Positions 1-7,457 are shown, counted from the stretch's first letter. The stretch: 44,833 nt of DNA from an uncultured Collinsella sp. (GCA_900551665.1 URWW01000013.1:1-44833), one strand, 5' to 3'. The notes: generated by a model from the letters alone, not told the origin. Program-made: numbers and translations.

Positions 1-7
1 AGCTCGA

Positions 8-47
8 CGCCGGGCTTTGCGATAACGCGACATCGCAAAGCCCGGCG
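8..47. repeat. Long perfect hairpin upstream of cyclo-ligase
   Basis: Two perfectly complementary 16-base arms, CGCCGGGCTTTGCGAT at 8-23 and its complement at 32-47, enclose an 8-base loop. No T-run follows on either strand close by, so it is not a classical intrinsic terminator. It may end a gene lying before the window. A -10-like TAGAAT follows at 57-62 and could serve the gene starting at 94, but no convincing -35 box is visible. Confidence 0.6.
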
Positions 48-93
48 CCCGCGCGGTAGAATGAAACGATGAGACGTTGAGAGGAATCGCGCC

Positions 94-867
94 ATGGCAA
101 CTGCAAAACAAACGAACAAGACCGATGCCGCATCCACTGCCGCGAACACGCGAGGTGAAGCCGCGCAGGCCATCCTCGATCGCAAGGGCGACGTGAGGCG
201 CGCTGCGGTCCAAACGCGCCAGGAGCTGCGCCCCGCCGCCCGCTCCAATAAATCGCGCGAGATCTGCAACCGGCTCATCGAAGAGCTTCGTTCCAGCGGC
301 ATCAAGGGAAAGAACGGGCAGCCGCCGACCTTGGCCGTCTACGCCGCCCTGCGTTACGAGGTCGACCTTGACCGCTTCATCCGCGGCGCCTATGCCTACG
401 GATACCGCATCGTATTCCCGTGCATGATTCCCAACGCAGCGTCCGGCGCCATGTGCATGCGCTCCGTCTCCTGCAACAACTACCTTGGCGGCAACGTGCC
501 GTTCATCGTCGACCCGCGCAAGCCCTGGGGCCCGGCAGTCACCGAGGAGCATCAGGCCCTCACCAGCACGCGCGCCGGCGCGACGCGACGCTTCATTCCC
601 TCACGCGTAAAGGGCAGCGTTCCGCCCAAGGATGACACGCGCTTCCCCGTCGTGCCGCCGTCGGAGATCGACTTCGCGATCGCCCCCGCCGTCGCCTTCG
701 ACGCGCAGGGCAATCGCCTGGGCTACGGCCGTGGCACCTATGACCGCTACCTGCCTCAGCTGCGCGAGGACTGCCAGGTACTCGGCGTCGCGTTTGCCGA
801 GCAGGAAGTCGAGCAAGTCCCCTGCGACGAACACGATTGCTCGATTGCGCGGTTCATCACCGCATAA
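94..867 (+). CDS. 5-formyltetrahydrofolate cyclo-ligase
   Basis: This cytosolic one-carbon enzyme converts 5-formyl-THF to 5,10-methenyl-THF using ATP. The family signature GYGRGTYDRYL lies at residues 210-220. The basic TRQELRPAAR segment near 41-50 matches the usual N-terminal substrate/ATP region. At 257 residues it is longer than the usual 180-200. The excess is an Ala/Thr-rich N-terminal extension of about 30 residues and an insertion around 140-185 before the conserved VPPSEIDFAIAPAVAFD stretch. ATG 94 follows GAGAGGAATCGCGCC, a usable ribosome site. It stands alone, with about 200 bases of non-coding DNA downstream. Family assignment is firm; the role of the extensions is unknown. Confidence 0.93.
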   Translation: MATAKQTNKTDAASTAANTRGEAAQAILDRKGDVRRAAVQTRQELRPAARSNKSREICNRLIEELRSSGIKGKNGQPPTLAVYAALRYEVDLDRFIRGAYAYGYRIVFPCMIPNAASGAMCMRSVSCNNYLGGNVPFIVDPRKPWGPAVTEEHQALTSTRAGATRRFIPSRVKGSVPPKDDTRFPVVPPSEIDFAIAPAVAFDAQGNRLGYGRGTYDRYLPQLREDCQVLGVAFAEQEVEQVPCDEHDCSIARFITA

Positions 868-1031
868 GAGCATCTTGTTTGCAGCGAGCGACCGGTGCGA
901 GAGCCCCATCGCCCTCACGCCGGCAGCCTGCTTGTATCGCGCGCTTCCATGCGTACCGTCATCTGACTGGAATTCGGTTTTCCCCGTCCCGCTTCTAACC
1001 GTATTTCAGCAGGTAGATAGCTATTTTTATC

Positions 1032-1059
1032 TTGCATTCAAGAGCGACGCTGCTATCGT
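1032..1059 (+). promoter_or_regulatory. Promoter for a probably leaderless mRNA
   Basis: TTGCAT at 1032-1037 and TATCGT at 1054-1059 are separated by 16 bases. Normal spacing from the -10 box puts the transcription start at or next to the A of the ATG at 1066. No Shine-Dalgarno sequence precedes that ATG. Both facts fit a leaderless transcript. Confidence 0.45.
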
Positions 1060-1065
1060 TGACCC

Positions 1066-2262
1066 ATGGATGCGATCATTTGCGACATATCGGCATGGGA
1101 ATACTGGCGCACGCCGCCAGCCCTGCGTGACGTCGAAATTCCCCAAGACATAGCCCTCGCCGGCCCACCCGACGGACTCGACCTTGGCTGGGCGGCAGGC
1201 AAAACGCGAGCGAACGCACGCCACATCGAAGAGCAGGTCAGGCAACGCCTGCTCACGGACCTCAAGGGCATCTCGGTCCCCGTTCACGTGATGCTGCCCA
1301 ACGCACTCAGATACTCCTCTGACCTCATTAAAGCCCACCGCATCCCCAAGGGACTGCCCAAACATTGCGCCGTTGATATAGGAGGTGGCCTGGGGGTCGT
1401 TTCCGCGTCCCTGCTGCTAAGCGCGCCTTTTTGCAATATCAATCGGGTGCAGCTCGCACTTGCCATGTTCGAGGCATGCGGGATTTACGCCACTTCGCCC
1501 GACAACTCACGAATGCGCTTCGTGCTCAGGATGCTCAAAAACAACGGCGAACTTGAGGAGAGCGGGATGCTCAACCCCGCCTCCGTAATCTGTGAGTACT
1601 ACGATGCAAACGGCCGAAGGTCCGCTTTCCTCGATAGCGCCGGCGAGGATATCCCGTGGAGCCTATGCATGCCGAATTCCGGGGCGGGCTCCAACCTGTG
1701 GAAACGCCCGCCGCTCACGACCGTTGACGAGCTCTCCACACTCGCTAGCGAATTCAAGGGAATCCCCGGTTGCCGATCCGTCGAGCAAGCCCTGGAGCTT
1801 GCCATGGATGGATCGGCGTCGCCCCTCGAATCGAAGATTGCGCTGTTTCTCACTGCAAACAGGAGGTTCGGCGGCGAAGGATGGCCCAAGCCCAAACTCA
1901 ACCACCGAATCAACTTCGACAAGGCTGCCCAAAGACTCGGTGACCAGCGGTTTTGCGTGGCAGACCAGCTTTACACGGAAACGAAGGGCGTTCTCGAAGT
2001 CGAGGGCGAGGCATACCATTCGACGGACCTGACCTTCAAAAGAGAAACCGGGCGAGCCGCTGCGCTCGAAAGCATGGGCTACCACGTGGTCTCATTTACG
2101 AATGACCAAGTTGCAGATCTGAAAAACTACGATGCCATCATCGGCCGTCGTGCCGAGGTGCTAGGGCTCCCCCTCGCAAACCGCACCGCAGCATTCCTCA
2201 AACGCCGAAATGCACTGCACGCGCAGATTTTCAGCAGCAATAACAGCAGCTCGGGAAGATAA
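1066..2262 (+). CDS. Hypothetical protein with DUF559-like endonuclease-fold C terminus
   Basis: This is a 398-residue protein with no function I can name. The C-terminal third resembles DUF559/Vsr-like PD-(D/E)XK domains. It has SPLESKIALFL (about 249-259), then an Asp in FCVADQLYTE, the acidic LEVEGEAYH strand, and finally R-x-A-A-L-E-S-M-G-Y-H-V-V. This resembles the typical order Glu, Asp, E-x-E/H with a closing GW/GY-x-V. The N-terminal two thirds match nothing I recognise. In actinobacteria, proteins of this layout often carry an AbiEi-antitoxin-like N terminus; that comparison is from memory. Catalysis is unproven. The start has no ribosome site and sits directly after a promoter-like sequence. 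It has no operon partner. Confidence 0.7.
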   Translation: MDAIICDISAWEYWRTPPALRDVEIPQDIALAGPPDGLDLGWAAGKTRANARHIEEQVRQRLLTDLKGISVPVHVMLPNALRYSSDLIKAHRIPKGLPKHCAVDIGGGLGVVSASLLLSAPFCNINRVQLALAMFEACGIYATSPDNSRMRFVLRMLKNNGELEESGMLNPASVICEYYDANGRRSAFLDSAGEDIPWSLCMPNSGAGSNLWKRPPLTTVDELSTLASEFKGIPGCRSVEQALELAMDGSASPLESKIALFLTANRRFGGEGWPKPKLNHRINFDKAAQRLGDQRFCVADQLYTETKGVLEVEGEAYHSTDLTFKRETGRAAALESMGYHVVSFTNDQVADLKNYDAIIGRRAEVLGLPLANRTAAFLKRRNALHAQIFSSNNSSSGR

Positions 2263-2588
2263 ATCCGCCCACGCACCTCGTTTACTCGATATGGCGAGAG
2301 CCAAAACACAAAGTATCGCCTTTGGCGAACGTTTTCATCTGTTTGACGGCGCTTTCGATCAATACGCCGATATTATCGCAACAAAACCCCAGGTCGCAAA
2401 AATGTAGAGCGCACTCTTCACTCAGAAATGGACCAAAACGTTCGCCAGAGGCGACCGTTTTGGTCCAAAGTCATTATTCATTGCCCATCCTGTCTCTCAC
2501 CGACGCAAGAGTCCCAAGAAGTCGCTACGCCAGCAACGCGGGGAGCTGGGCAAGCGACTGAATAAGAAATAGCACGCAAAAGCCCCTT
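2263..2588. other. Intergenic stretch with hairpins
   Basis: I see no convincing gene here. The stretch holds a short hairpin TCGCC-TTT-GGCGA at 2316-2328 followed by ACGTTTT, and a larger 39-base hairpin at 2429-2467 that repeats the same core (TCGCC-AGA-GGCGA then CCGTTTT). It also holds a CCCTTTTAGGG palindrome at 2584-2594. The rest is unremarkable. Confidence 0.5.
2429..2467. repeat. 39-base two-part hairpin
   Basis: The outer arms TGGACCAAAACG (2429-2440) and CGTTTTGGTCCA (2456-2467) are perfect complements. Inside them TCGCC (2442-2446) pairs with GGCGA (2450-2454) around an AGA loop, with one T/C mismatch between the two stems. The inner stem and the adjacent CGTTTT are echoed at 2316-2335. 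There is no T-run, so a simple terminator is unlikely. Confidence 0.75.
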
Positions 2589-2741
2589 TTAGGGCCGCTC
2601 GCGACGCACGCCATATCGGAACGCGGGTCGAGGCAGATGCTTCGGGATAGCGCCGCGTCGGAACACAGGCCGAAGCAGACGCTTCGGCCTATAGAGGCCC
2701 ACAGCCGCGATGATACCCGCAAGCAGCATCGCTGCGTCCAT
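2589..2741 (-). CDS. Possible 50-residue membrane peptide (uncertain)
   Basis: This short frame begins MDAAMLLAGIIAAVGLYR, one hydrophobic helix, followed by a very basic tail rich in Arg and Pro. AAAGGAG lies just 3 bases before the ATG, close but slightly short of ideal spacing. Its stop codon is embedded in the CCCTTTTAGGG palindrome, followed on this strand by CTTTTG, a weak terminator shape. A 9-bp hairpin (GGCCGAAGC-AGAC-GCTTCGGCC, 2668-2689) lies inside the frame, which argues that the DNA may be structural rather than coding. The layout resembles small hydrophobic toxins, but I do not recognise a family. Confidence 0.25.
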   Translation of the reverse strand: MDAAMLLAGIIAAVGLYRPKRLLRPVFRRGAIPKHLPRPAFRYGVRRERP

Positions 2742-2791
2742 CAGCTCCTTTACTTCCCCAATCACCCCAAGACACCCTCCCAAATAAACAC

Positions 2792-2827
2792 AATGGGCAA
2801 GGGCACCTCGGCGCCTTTGCCCATTTC
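2792..2827 (-). terminator. Terminator of the ABC transporter operon
   Basis: On the minus strand the stem AATGGGCAAAGGC / GCCCTTGCCCATT (one A/C mismatch) is followed by GTGTTTATTTG. It lies about 65 bases beyond the permease stop codon at 2890, the right position for an intrinsic terminator. Confidence 0.7.
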
Positions 2828-2889
2828 AGCGATGAATAAACACGCATTTCATCGCGGCCATGTGACTCGCCTTGACGAGATAACCAAAG

Positions 2890-5076
2890 CTAATGCGCAT
2901 GCCTCACGCGTATCGCATCGGACACGATCCCCTTGCTCATGAAATACGTGACCATGAAGTAACCGCCATAACACAGCAGGAAGATCGCACAGGTTGCAGC
3001 CACCGTCATGCCAATCGAAATACCGCCGAACAGCGCCACGATCTCGATGACAACGTGCAGCGCCACCATCGAATGTGCGACGCCCATAATCAGCGGGAAC
3101 ACAAAGAACACCGTCTGCTGCGCCAACATCGAACGCACGATTTCGTGACGAGAAGTACCCAGCTCGGAAAGGATGCGGCAGTTCTTACCGGAATCGGCGA
3201 CGCTCGAAAGCTGCTGGATGGTGAGGATGGCTGCACAGGCAATGACCAGGACAAATCCGATATAGATCGCCAGATAGCTGATCAAGCCGTTCATCGTGTT
3301 CGTGCCCTCGTAATTCTGGATGCGCGTCATCTCCATGCCCCACAAACCGACCTCGCGGCCATTCGCGTCGCACAGGTCCGGCGCCCACCCGCGGTCGGCG
3401 CGCACGTAGCCCTCGGTCTCCTCGTACGTAAGGCCCTCGCGGTAGTCGCCCAGCAGGTAGCTCGTGTACAGGGGCAGGTTCGCGCGCTCAGCAACCGCAT
3501 CGGGAACAATGATCGTTCCAGAATTGCTGCCCATGCTCGAATCGGCAAACGTGCTGGCATCCTCATCGACCTCTTTGGCCCTTGGGTGCAGCGTCACATC
3601 ACCAAACGGAATGGCAACGTCCTCGCGCATGGCCGCGTCGTACACCTTGTTCACCGTCTCGCCCATATCGGACGTGAGCAGGTACCCATCCGAACCCAAA
3701 TCGACCTCGCCCAGCCCGCGGAACGCACGATAGCGGTTGTAGTCGCTCTCTTTCATGACCTGCAGGCCCATGACGTTTGAATTCGCGCTCCCGGTACCGA
3801 CCGGCAGGGGCATGTCGACCGCCTCGCACAGCTGGTTGAGCGTGACGAGGGGCTCGCTTCCCCCTCGAGGCGTGGAATCATAGCCTTCCACCTGCACGCG
3901 TTTACCGAGGATGCCATCGAGGTCGAACGCCTCCTCGTTGGCAAGGCCGGGGTTGACGCGGTCGCCCTTGCTCAGCTCCACGATGTCGAACGGCTCCTCC
4001 GCGATGCCCATGGGGTGATCGGAGTCGTAACTGTTCTCCAGCGTCCTCTCGCCGTAGTAAACCACGATGCGCGAGTAATCAGCAGGATTGTTGCGCTCCA
4101 CGCTCGTGTTCATGACGTTCGCGATGGACATGCCGCCCGTGACGCTCGTGATTGCGAGGAACAGAATCATCGAGATCATGGCCATGGAGAAACTGACCGT
4201 GTTGACCTTGGCGGAGAGCTGACGCAGCGTGAACATGTTGAGTCCGCGCCAATACAGGCCCTTCGCGCTCTGCAGCACCCTGAGCAGAAAACCCGAGAGG
4301 CCGAAGAAGAACAGGATTGTTCCCGCCACCACGATACCCGTGGTAAGGGAGAACTGGGCCATAGCCGCGTCCATCTCGGCGGCGGGCGCGTCAACCGGAA
4401 GACCGTCGCGCAGCAGGCGGTAGTACGCAACACCGATCAAGACCACGCCCAGCACGAATATCACGGCAGACAGCATCGGGTTGCGGGTCTTGATGGCCTC
4501 GTTCTTACGGCCGGCGCTCATGAGGTCGATGATGCTCATCCGGCCCACCACGAGCAGGTTGAAGGCAAGCGTTACCAGGAAGATGACGAACAGACACCCC
4601 ACCGTGAGCGTGAACGCCTGCATGGAGAAGAAGAAATGGAAGTTCGCGATCTGCGTCTTGAAGATTGACGCCGTGAAGAACGTCATGAGCTGGGAGACCC
4701 CGACGCCGAACAAAATGCCCAGCACGAGTGCCGCGCCGGAAACGATGGCCGTCTCGAGGGCCATGACGCGGGCCACCTGTCCGCGGCTCATGCCGAGCAC
4801 CTGGTAGAGGCCGAATTCCTTCTTGCGGCGCTTCATGATGAAGCCGTTCGCATACACCATCAAAAAGCCCATGACGGCGGCGAGGAAAAGCGTCAGCCCC
4901 GAGAAGATGCCGCCGAGCAACTGGGACAGCGCCTCTTCCATGGAAACGAAATCGACCTGGATGGATATGGTGTTGAACGCGTAGAACACCGACACGGCAA
5001 GTGTGAGCGTGAGGAGATAGACCAGGTAGTCCTTGCCCGCGCGGCGCACGTTGCCCCAAGCGAGCTTACAGAGCAT
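2890..5076 (-). CDS. BceB/VraG-like FtsX-family ABC permease
   Basis: This is a 728-residue membrane permease. It opens with the typical LAWGNVRRAGKDYLVYLLTLTLAV segment and helix 1. A paired set of helices and MKRRKKEFGLYQVLGMSRGQ, the FtsX-type coupling region, follow around residues 78-100. A large extracytoplasmic domain spans roughly 330-610, and a second FtsX-like block ends the protein (CRILSELGTSRHEIVRSML). Size and layout match the BceB class, which works against cell-wall-active peptide antibiotics such as bacitracin. The ATG at 5076 follows GGGAGGGGAGGG and overlaps the end of the ATPase gene by 11 bases, so the two are translationally coupled. No BceRS-type two-component system is adjacent. 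The substrate cannot be read from the sequence. Confidence 0.88.
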   Translation of the reverse strand: MLCKLAWGNVRRAGKDYLVYLLTLTLAVSVFYAFNTISIQVDFVSMEEALSQLLGGIFSGLTLFLAAVMGFLMVYANGFIMKRRKKEFGLYQVLGMSRGQVARVMALETAIVSGAALVLGILFGVGVSQLMTFFTASIFKTQIANFHFFFSMQAFTLTVGCLFVIFLVTLAFNLLVVGRMSIIDLMSAGRKNEAIKTRNPMLSAVIFVLGVVLIGVAYYRLLRDGLPVDAPAAEMDAAMAQFSLTTGIVVAGTILFFFGLSGFLLRVLQSAKGLYWRGLNMFTLRQLSAKVNTVSFSMAMISMILFLAITSVTGGMSIANVMNTSVERNNPADYSRIVVYYGERTLENSYDSDHPMGIAEEPFDIVELSKGDRVNPGLANEEAFDLDGILGKRVQVEGYDSTPRGGSEPLVTLNQLCEAVDMPLPVGTGSANSNVMGLQVMKESDYNRYRAFRGLGEVDLGSDGYLLTSDMGETVNKVYDAAMREDVAIPFGDVTLHPRAKEVDEDASTFADSSMGSNSGTIIVPDAVAERANLPLYTSYLLGDYREGLTYEETEGYVRADRGWAPDLCDANGREVGLWGMEMTRIQNYEGTNTMNGLISYLAIYIGFVLVIACAAILTIQQLSSVADSGKNCRILSELGTSRHEIVRSMLAQQTVFFVFPLIMGVAHSMVALHVVIEIVALFGGISIGMTVAATCAIFLLCYGGYFMVTYFMSKGIVSDAIRVRHAH

Positions 5077-5902
5077 CGGAGCCCTCCCCTCCCATCATGG
5101 CGACGACCTCCATGATGCGGTCGAAGAACTCGCGGCGCGGGCTATCCCCGCGACGGAGCTCGGTGAAGATGCGGCCGTCCCGGATGAACAGGACGCGGTT
5201 GGTGTAGCTGGCCGCGAAGCTGTCGTGCGTGACCATGAGCACGGTAGCCTGGTACTGGCGGTTCATGGTCTCGAAGCTCTCGAGCAGCAGGCGGGCGTTT
5301 TTGGAATCGAGCGCGCCGGTGGGCTCATCGGCCAAGATGATTGCCGGGTCGGTCACCAGGGCGCGGGCCGCAGCGACGCGCTGCTGCTGGCCGCCGGACA
5401 TCTGATACGGATACTTGTCGAGCACCCCTGCAATGTCGAGGCGCCGGGCGACCTGCTCGACGCGCCCGGGAACGCGGGCGATGGTGAGCGGCAGGGCGAT
5501 GTTCTCGCGGGCCGTCAGCGTATCGAGCAGGTTGGAGTCCTGGAAGATGAAGCCCAACTGCTCGCGGCGGAAGCGCGTGAGTTTGGCATGCTTCATGCGG
5601 GTGACATCCGCCCCGTTGATGACCACGCTGCCGCTCGTCACCGTGTCGATGGTGGACACGCAGTTGAGCAACGTGGACTTGCCGGAACCCGATGCGCCCA
5701 TGATGCCCACGAACTCGCCCTTGTCCACCGCGAAGGACACGTCGGCCAACGCGCGCGTCACGTTGTTGCGGCTGCCGTACACCTTCTCGACGTGATTGAC
5801 CTCGAGCGCGGGCACGCCCGCTCGCACGGCGGCACCGCCGGCGGCGCTCACGCCCGGGACCTGGGGCTCCGCCATATGGGCGCCGTTCTTACCAAATGCC
5901 AT
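5066..5902 (-). CDS. BceA-like ABC transporter ATPase
   Basis: This is a 278-residue ATPase partner of the permease encoded downstream. Walker A is GASGSGKSTLLN, the Q-loop lies in FIFQDSNLLD, the signature is MSGGQQQRVAAARAL, and Walker B is IILADEPTGALD. These place it in the MacB/LolD/BceA class that powers FtsX permeases. About 20 residues precede the first strand (LEVNHVEKVYGSR). I start it at ATG 5902 (MAFGKNG) because AAAGGA lies 9 bases upstream. Earlier GTG and ATG codons would sit on that ribosome site. It lies 40 bases behind the 52-residue membrane peptide and was probably made from the same transcript. Confidence 0.92.
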   Translation of the reverse strand: MAFGKNGAHMAEPQVPGVSAAGGAAVRAGVPALEVNHVEKVYGSRNNVTRALADVSFAVDKGEFVGIMGASGSGKSTLLNCVSTIDTVTSGSVVINGADVTRMKHAKLTRFRREQLGFIFQDSNLLDTLTARENIALPLTIARVPGRVEQVARRLDIAGVLDKYPYQMSGGQQQRVAAARALVTDPAIILADEPTGALDSKNARLLLESFETMNRQYQATVLMVTHDSFAASYTNRVLFIRDGRIFTELRRGDSPRREFFDRIMEVVAMMGGEGSDAL

Positions 5903-5942
5903 TTCAATCATTCCTTTCACAGGCTCTCGACGCGAGGCGAAC

Positions 5943-6101
5943 TTATCGGCCGACCATGGCGAGCAGCGCGAGCATAACGCCCGCGAGCACCGCCATCACG
6001 CACAGCCACACGGTCATCTCGACCTGGGACATGCTTGCCTTGACCATCGCCGCGTCACCCTGAACGAGCTCGGGAGCGAACTGCGTGTTCATGGATTTCA
6101 T
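5943..6101 (-). CDS. 52-residue single-helix membrane peptide heading the ABC operon
   Basis: The frame MKSMNTQFAPELVQGDAAMV... ends in one hydrophobic helix (VWLCVMAVLAGVMLALLAMV, about residues 31-50). A soluble, slightly acidic N terminus precedes it. AAAAGGAG lies 6 bases before the ATG, one of the best ribosome sites in the window, and a promoter-like pair lies just upstream. It is 40 bases from the ATPase gene on the same strand. I do not recognise a family. It could be a small transporter subunit or sensor; a leader peptide is less likely given the helix. The coding call rests on ribosome site, position and helix. Confidence 0.7.
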   Translation of the reverse strand: MKSMNTQFAPELVQGDAAMVKASMSQVEMTVWLCVMAVLAGVMLALLAMVGR

Positions 6102-6150
6102 CGTAATCTCCTTTTCTCGCTGCGCCACGCGGCGCCTCGCTTCTTCGACC

Positions 6151-6179
6151 CCTATACTGGCAGGGCGCCCCATTGGCAA
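6151..6179 (-). promoter_or_regulatory. Candidate promoter of the miniprotein-ABC operon
   Basis: On the minus strand TTGCCA (6179-6174) and TATAGG (6156-6151) are 17 bases apart. Initiation would fall near 6144, giving a leader of about 42 bases before the ATG at 6101. Confidence 0.45.
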
Positions 6180-6187
6180 CCATCGAT

Positions 6188-6217
6188 TTGACTTACGAGC
6201 CGGTTGCATTGTTGTAA
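6188..6217 (+). promoter_or_regulatory. Weak candidate promoter for the MutT-Vsr gene
   Basis: TTGACT at 6188-6193 is a good -35 box. The -10 position 17-18 bases later reads GTTGTA/TTGTAA, a poor match. It lies back to back with the promoter of the ABC operon. Confidence 0.25.
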
Positions 6218-6264
6218 GGTTGCCCGTACGGCGCGCGACGATTATGAGAAGGCGAGGTGGCAGC

Positions 6265-7095
6265 ATGAAGACCGTCCGCGTGGCAGCCGGAATCATCCAG
6301 CGCGACAACGAGGTCCTAGCCGTGCAGCGCGGCTACGGCGAGATGGACGGACTGTGGGAATTCCCCGGAGGCAAGATCGACACAAACGAGACCCCCGAGG
6401 AGGCCTGCCGGCGCGAGCTGCTGGAAGAGCTGGACGTACGCATCACGAGCCTGCAGGACTTCTACACGCTCGAATACGATTACCCCGACTTCCATCTCTC
6501 CATGAACTGCTTCCTGTGCCACTTGGACGAGGAGAGCGGCGAACCCGCGCGCAACGATCGCCAGCGCGATATGCGCTGGGTGCACAAGAGCTCGCTGGCG
6601 ACCCTCGAATGGATGCCCGCCGACATCGAGCTCGTCAACATGCTCGTGCGCATGGGCGAGGAAGAGGAGCGTGCGCTGGTGAAGCGCCGTGCAGCCGTGC
6701 GCAAGTCCATGCAGGGCAACAAGCGCCGCGACACCAAGCCGGAGCTCCTCGTACGGCAGCGTCTGAGGGCGGTCGGCCTCACGGGGTACCGCCTCGACTG
6801 GGCCAAAGCGCCCGGCCGTCCCGACATCGCGTTTCCGGGACGCAAGATCGCCATCTTCGTCAACGGGTGCTATTGGCATCGATGCCCGCACTGCAATCCC
6901 AGCATGCCCGCCAAGAACGTCGAGTTCTGGGAGGCGAAGTTCCGTCGCAACATAGAGCGGGACGCCCGCGCCCTCGCCGAACTCGATGAGCTGGGATGGA
7001 CCGCCATCACCATCTGGGAGTGCGAGCTCAAGCGCAATCGCATCGATGAGACCATGGAGCGCGTCATCGCAACGGTGCGCGAAGCGTCCGTCTAA
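6265..7095 (+). CDS. MutT (Nudix) - Vsr endonuclease fusion protein
   Basis: This 276-residue protein has two repair domains. Residues 1-130 are a MutT-type Nudix hydrolase. The Nudix box runs from G36 through E42 to R50-E51-L-L-E-E-L (G-x5-E-x7-RE-x2-EE), in the class that removes oxidised dGTP. Residues 145-260 match very short patch repair endonuclease. They contain KRRDTKPE (E160), GRPD (D187), FVNGCYWHRC (H205), the FW..K...N..RD segment and GW..ITIWECEL. E160, D187 and H205 align with catalytic residues of E. coli Vsr. The Thr-His pair before GC.WH is Val-Asn here, as in many distant homologues. ATG 6265 follows GAGGTGG. There is no frameshift or stop between the domains and no dcm-like methylase nearby. 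Confidence 0.9.
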   Translation: MKTVRVAAGIIQRDNEVLAVQRGYGEMDGLWEFPGGKIDTNETPEEACRRELLEELDVRITSLQDFYTLEYDYPDFHLSMNCFLCHLDEESGEPARNDRQRDMRWVHKSSLATLEWMPADIELVNMLVRMGEEEERALVKRRAAVRKSMQGNKRRDTKPELLVRQRLRAVGLTGYRLDWAKAPGRPDIAFPGRKIAIFVNGCYWHRCPHCNPSMPAKNVEFWEAKFRRNIERDARALAELDELGWTAITIWECELKRNRIDETMERVIATVREASV

Positions 7096-7108
7096 CGTAA
7101 GGAGCCCC

Positions 7109-7363
7109 ATGCATATCGGAATGTTTCAAGCCGAGGAATTCGGCGACCTCCAGCGCCTGGTGGACGGCCTGTTCACAGGGCGTGAGACGATCGACCGCCT
7201 CGATCTCATCGTCCAGGCCGAGATCTTGGACCTCGCACCCGACCTGCTCGAAATCGTAAACCTCGTGCCGCCGGGGACCTACGATCGCACGCGCCTATGT
7301 GACCAGATCAACTCCGCGCTCGCAGCCCACGGCTGGGGTGCCACGTACGGCACGGTGGAATAG
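7109..7363 (+). CDS. Small conserved-looking protein of unknown function
   Basis: This is an 84-residue soluble protein starting MHIGMFQAEEFGDLQRLVDG. It is acidic at first and ends in a helix-rich part (YDRTRLCDQINSALAAHGWG) that has the flavour of a small DNA- or protein-binding fold. I cannot assign a family. Its start lies 13 bases after the MutT-Vsr stop, with AAGGAG 4 bases before the ATG, so the two genes are surely cotranscribed. A functional link to repair is possible but not shown. Confidence 0.75.
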   Translation: MHIGMFQAEEFGDLQRLVDGLFTGRETIDRLDLIVQAEILDLAPDLLEIVNLVPPGTYDRTRLCDQINSALAAHGWGATYGTVE

Positions 7364-7385
7364 GCGCCCCAAACAAAGCATGAGA

Positions 7386-7416
7386 CCTCAATTTAGGGAC
7401 AGTCCCCAAATTGAGG
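7386..7416. repeat. CTCAATTT / GGGACAGTCCC hairpin element
   Basis: The 31-base element has perfect outer arms CCTCAATTT (7386-7394) and AAATTGAGG (7408-7416). Inside, GGGAC-A-GTCCC (7396-7406) is itself a perfect palindrome. A related but degenerate copy lies at 28088-28120 (CTCAATTGG...CTGTCCCCAAGTGAG). Such GGGACAGTCCC hairpins are familiar as dispersed intergenic repeats in several phyla, sometimes tied to IS200-like REP-associated transposases. No such transposase is in this window. Confidence 0.7.
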
Positions 7417-7457
7417 AGCCCGACATTCCCAGCATCGCCCGCAATCCCCAACATAAA

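Noticed and set aside
2890..6101. Bacitracin resistance named as the function of the ABC transporter
   Set aside because: The BceAB class is clear, but no two-component partner or specific residue identifies the drug, so substrate is left open.
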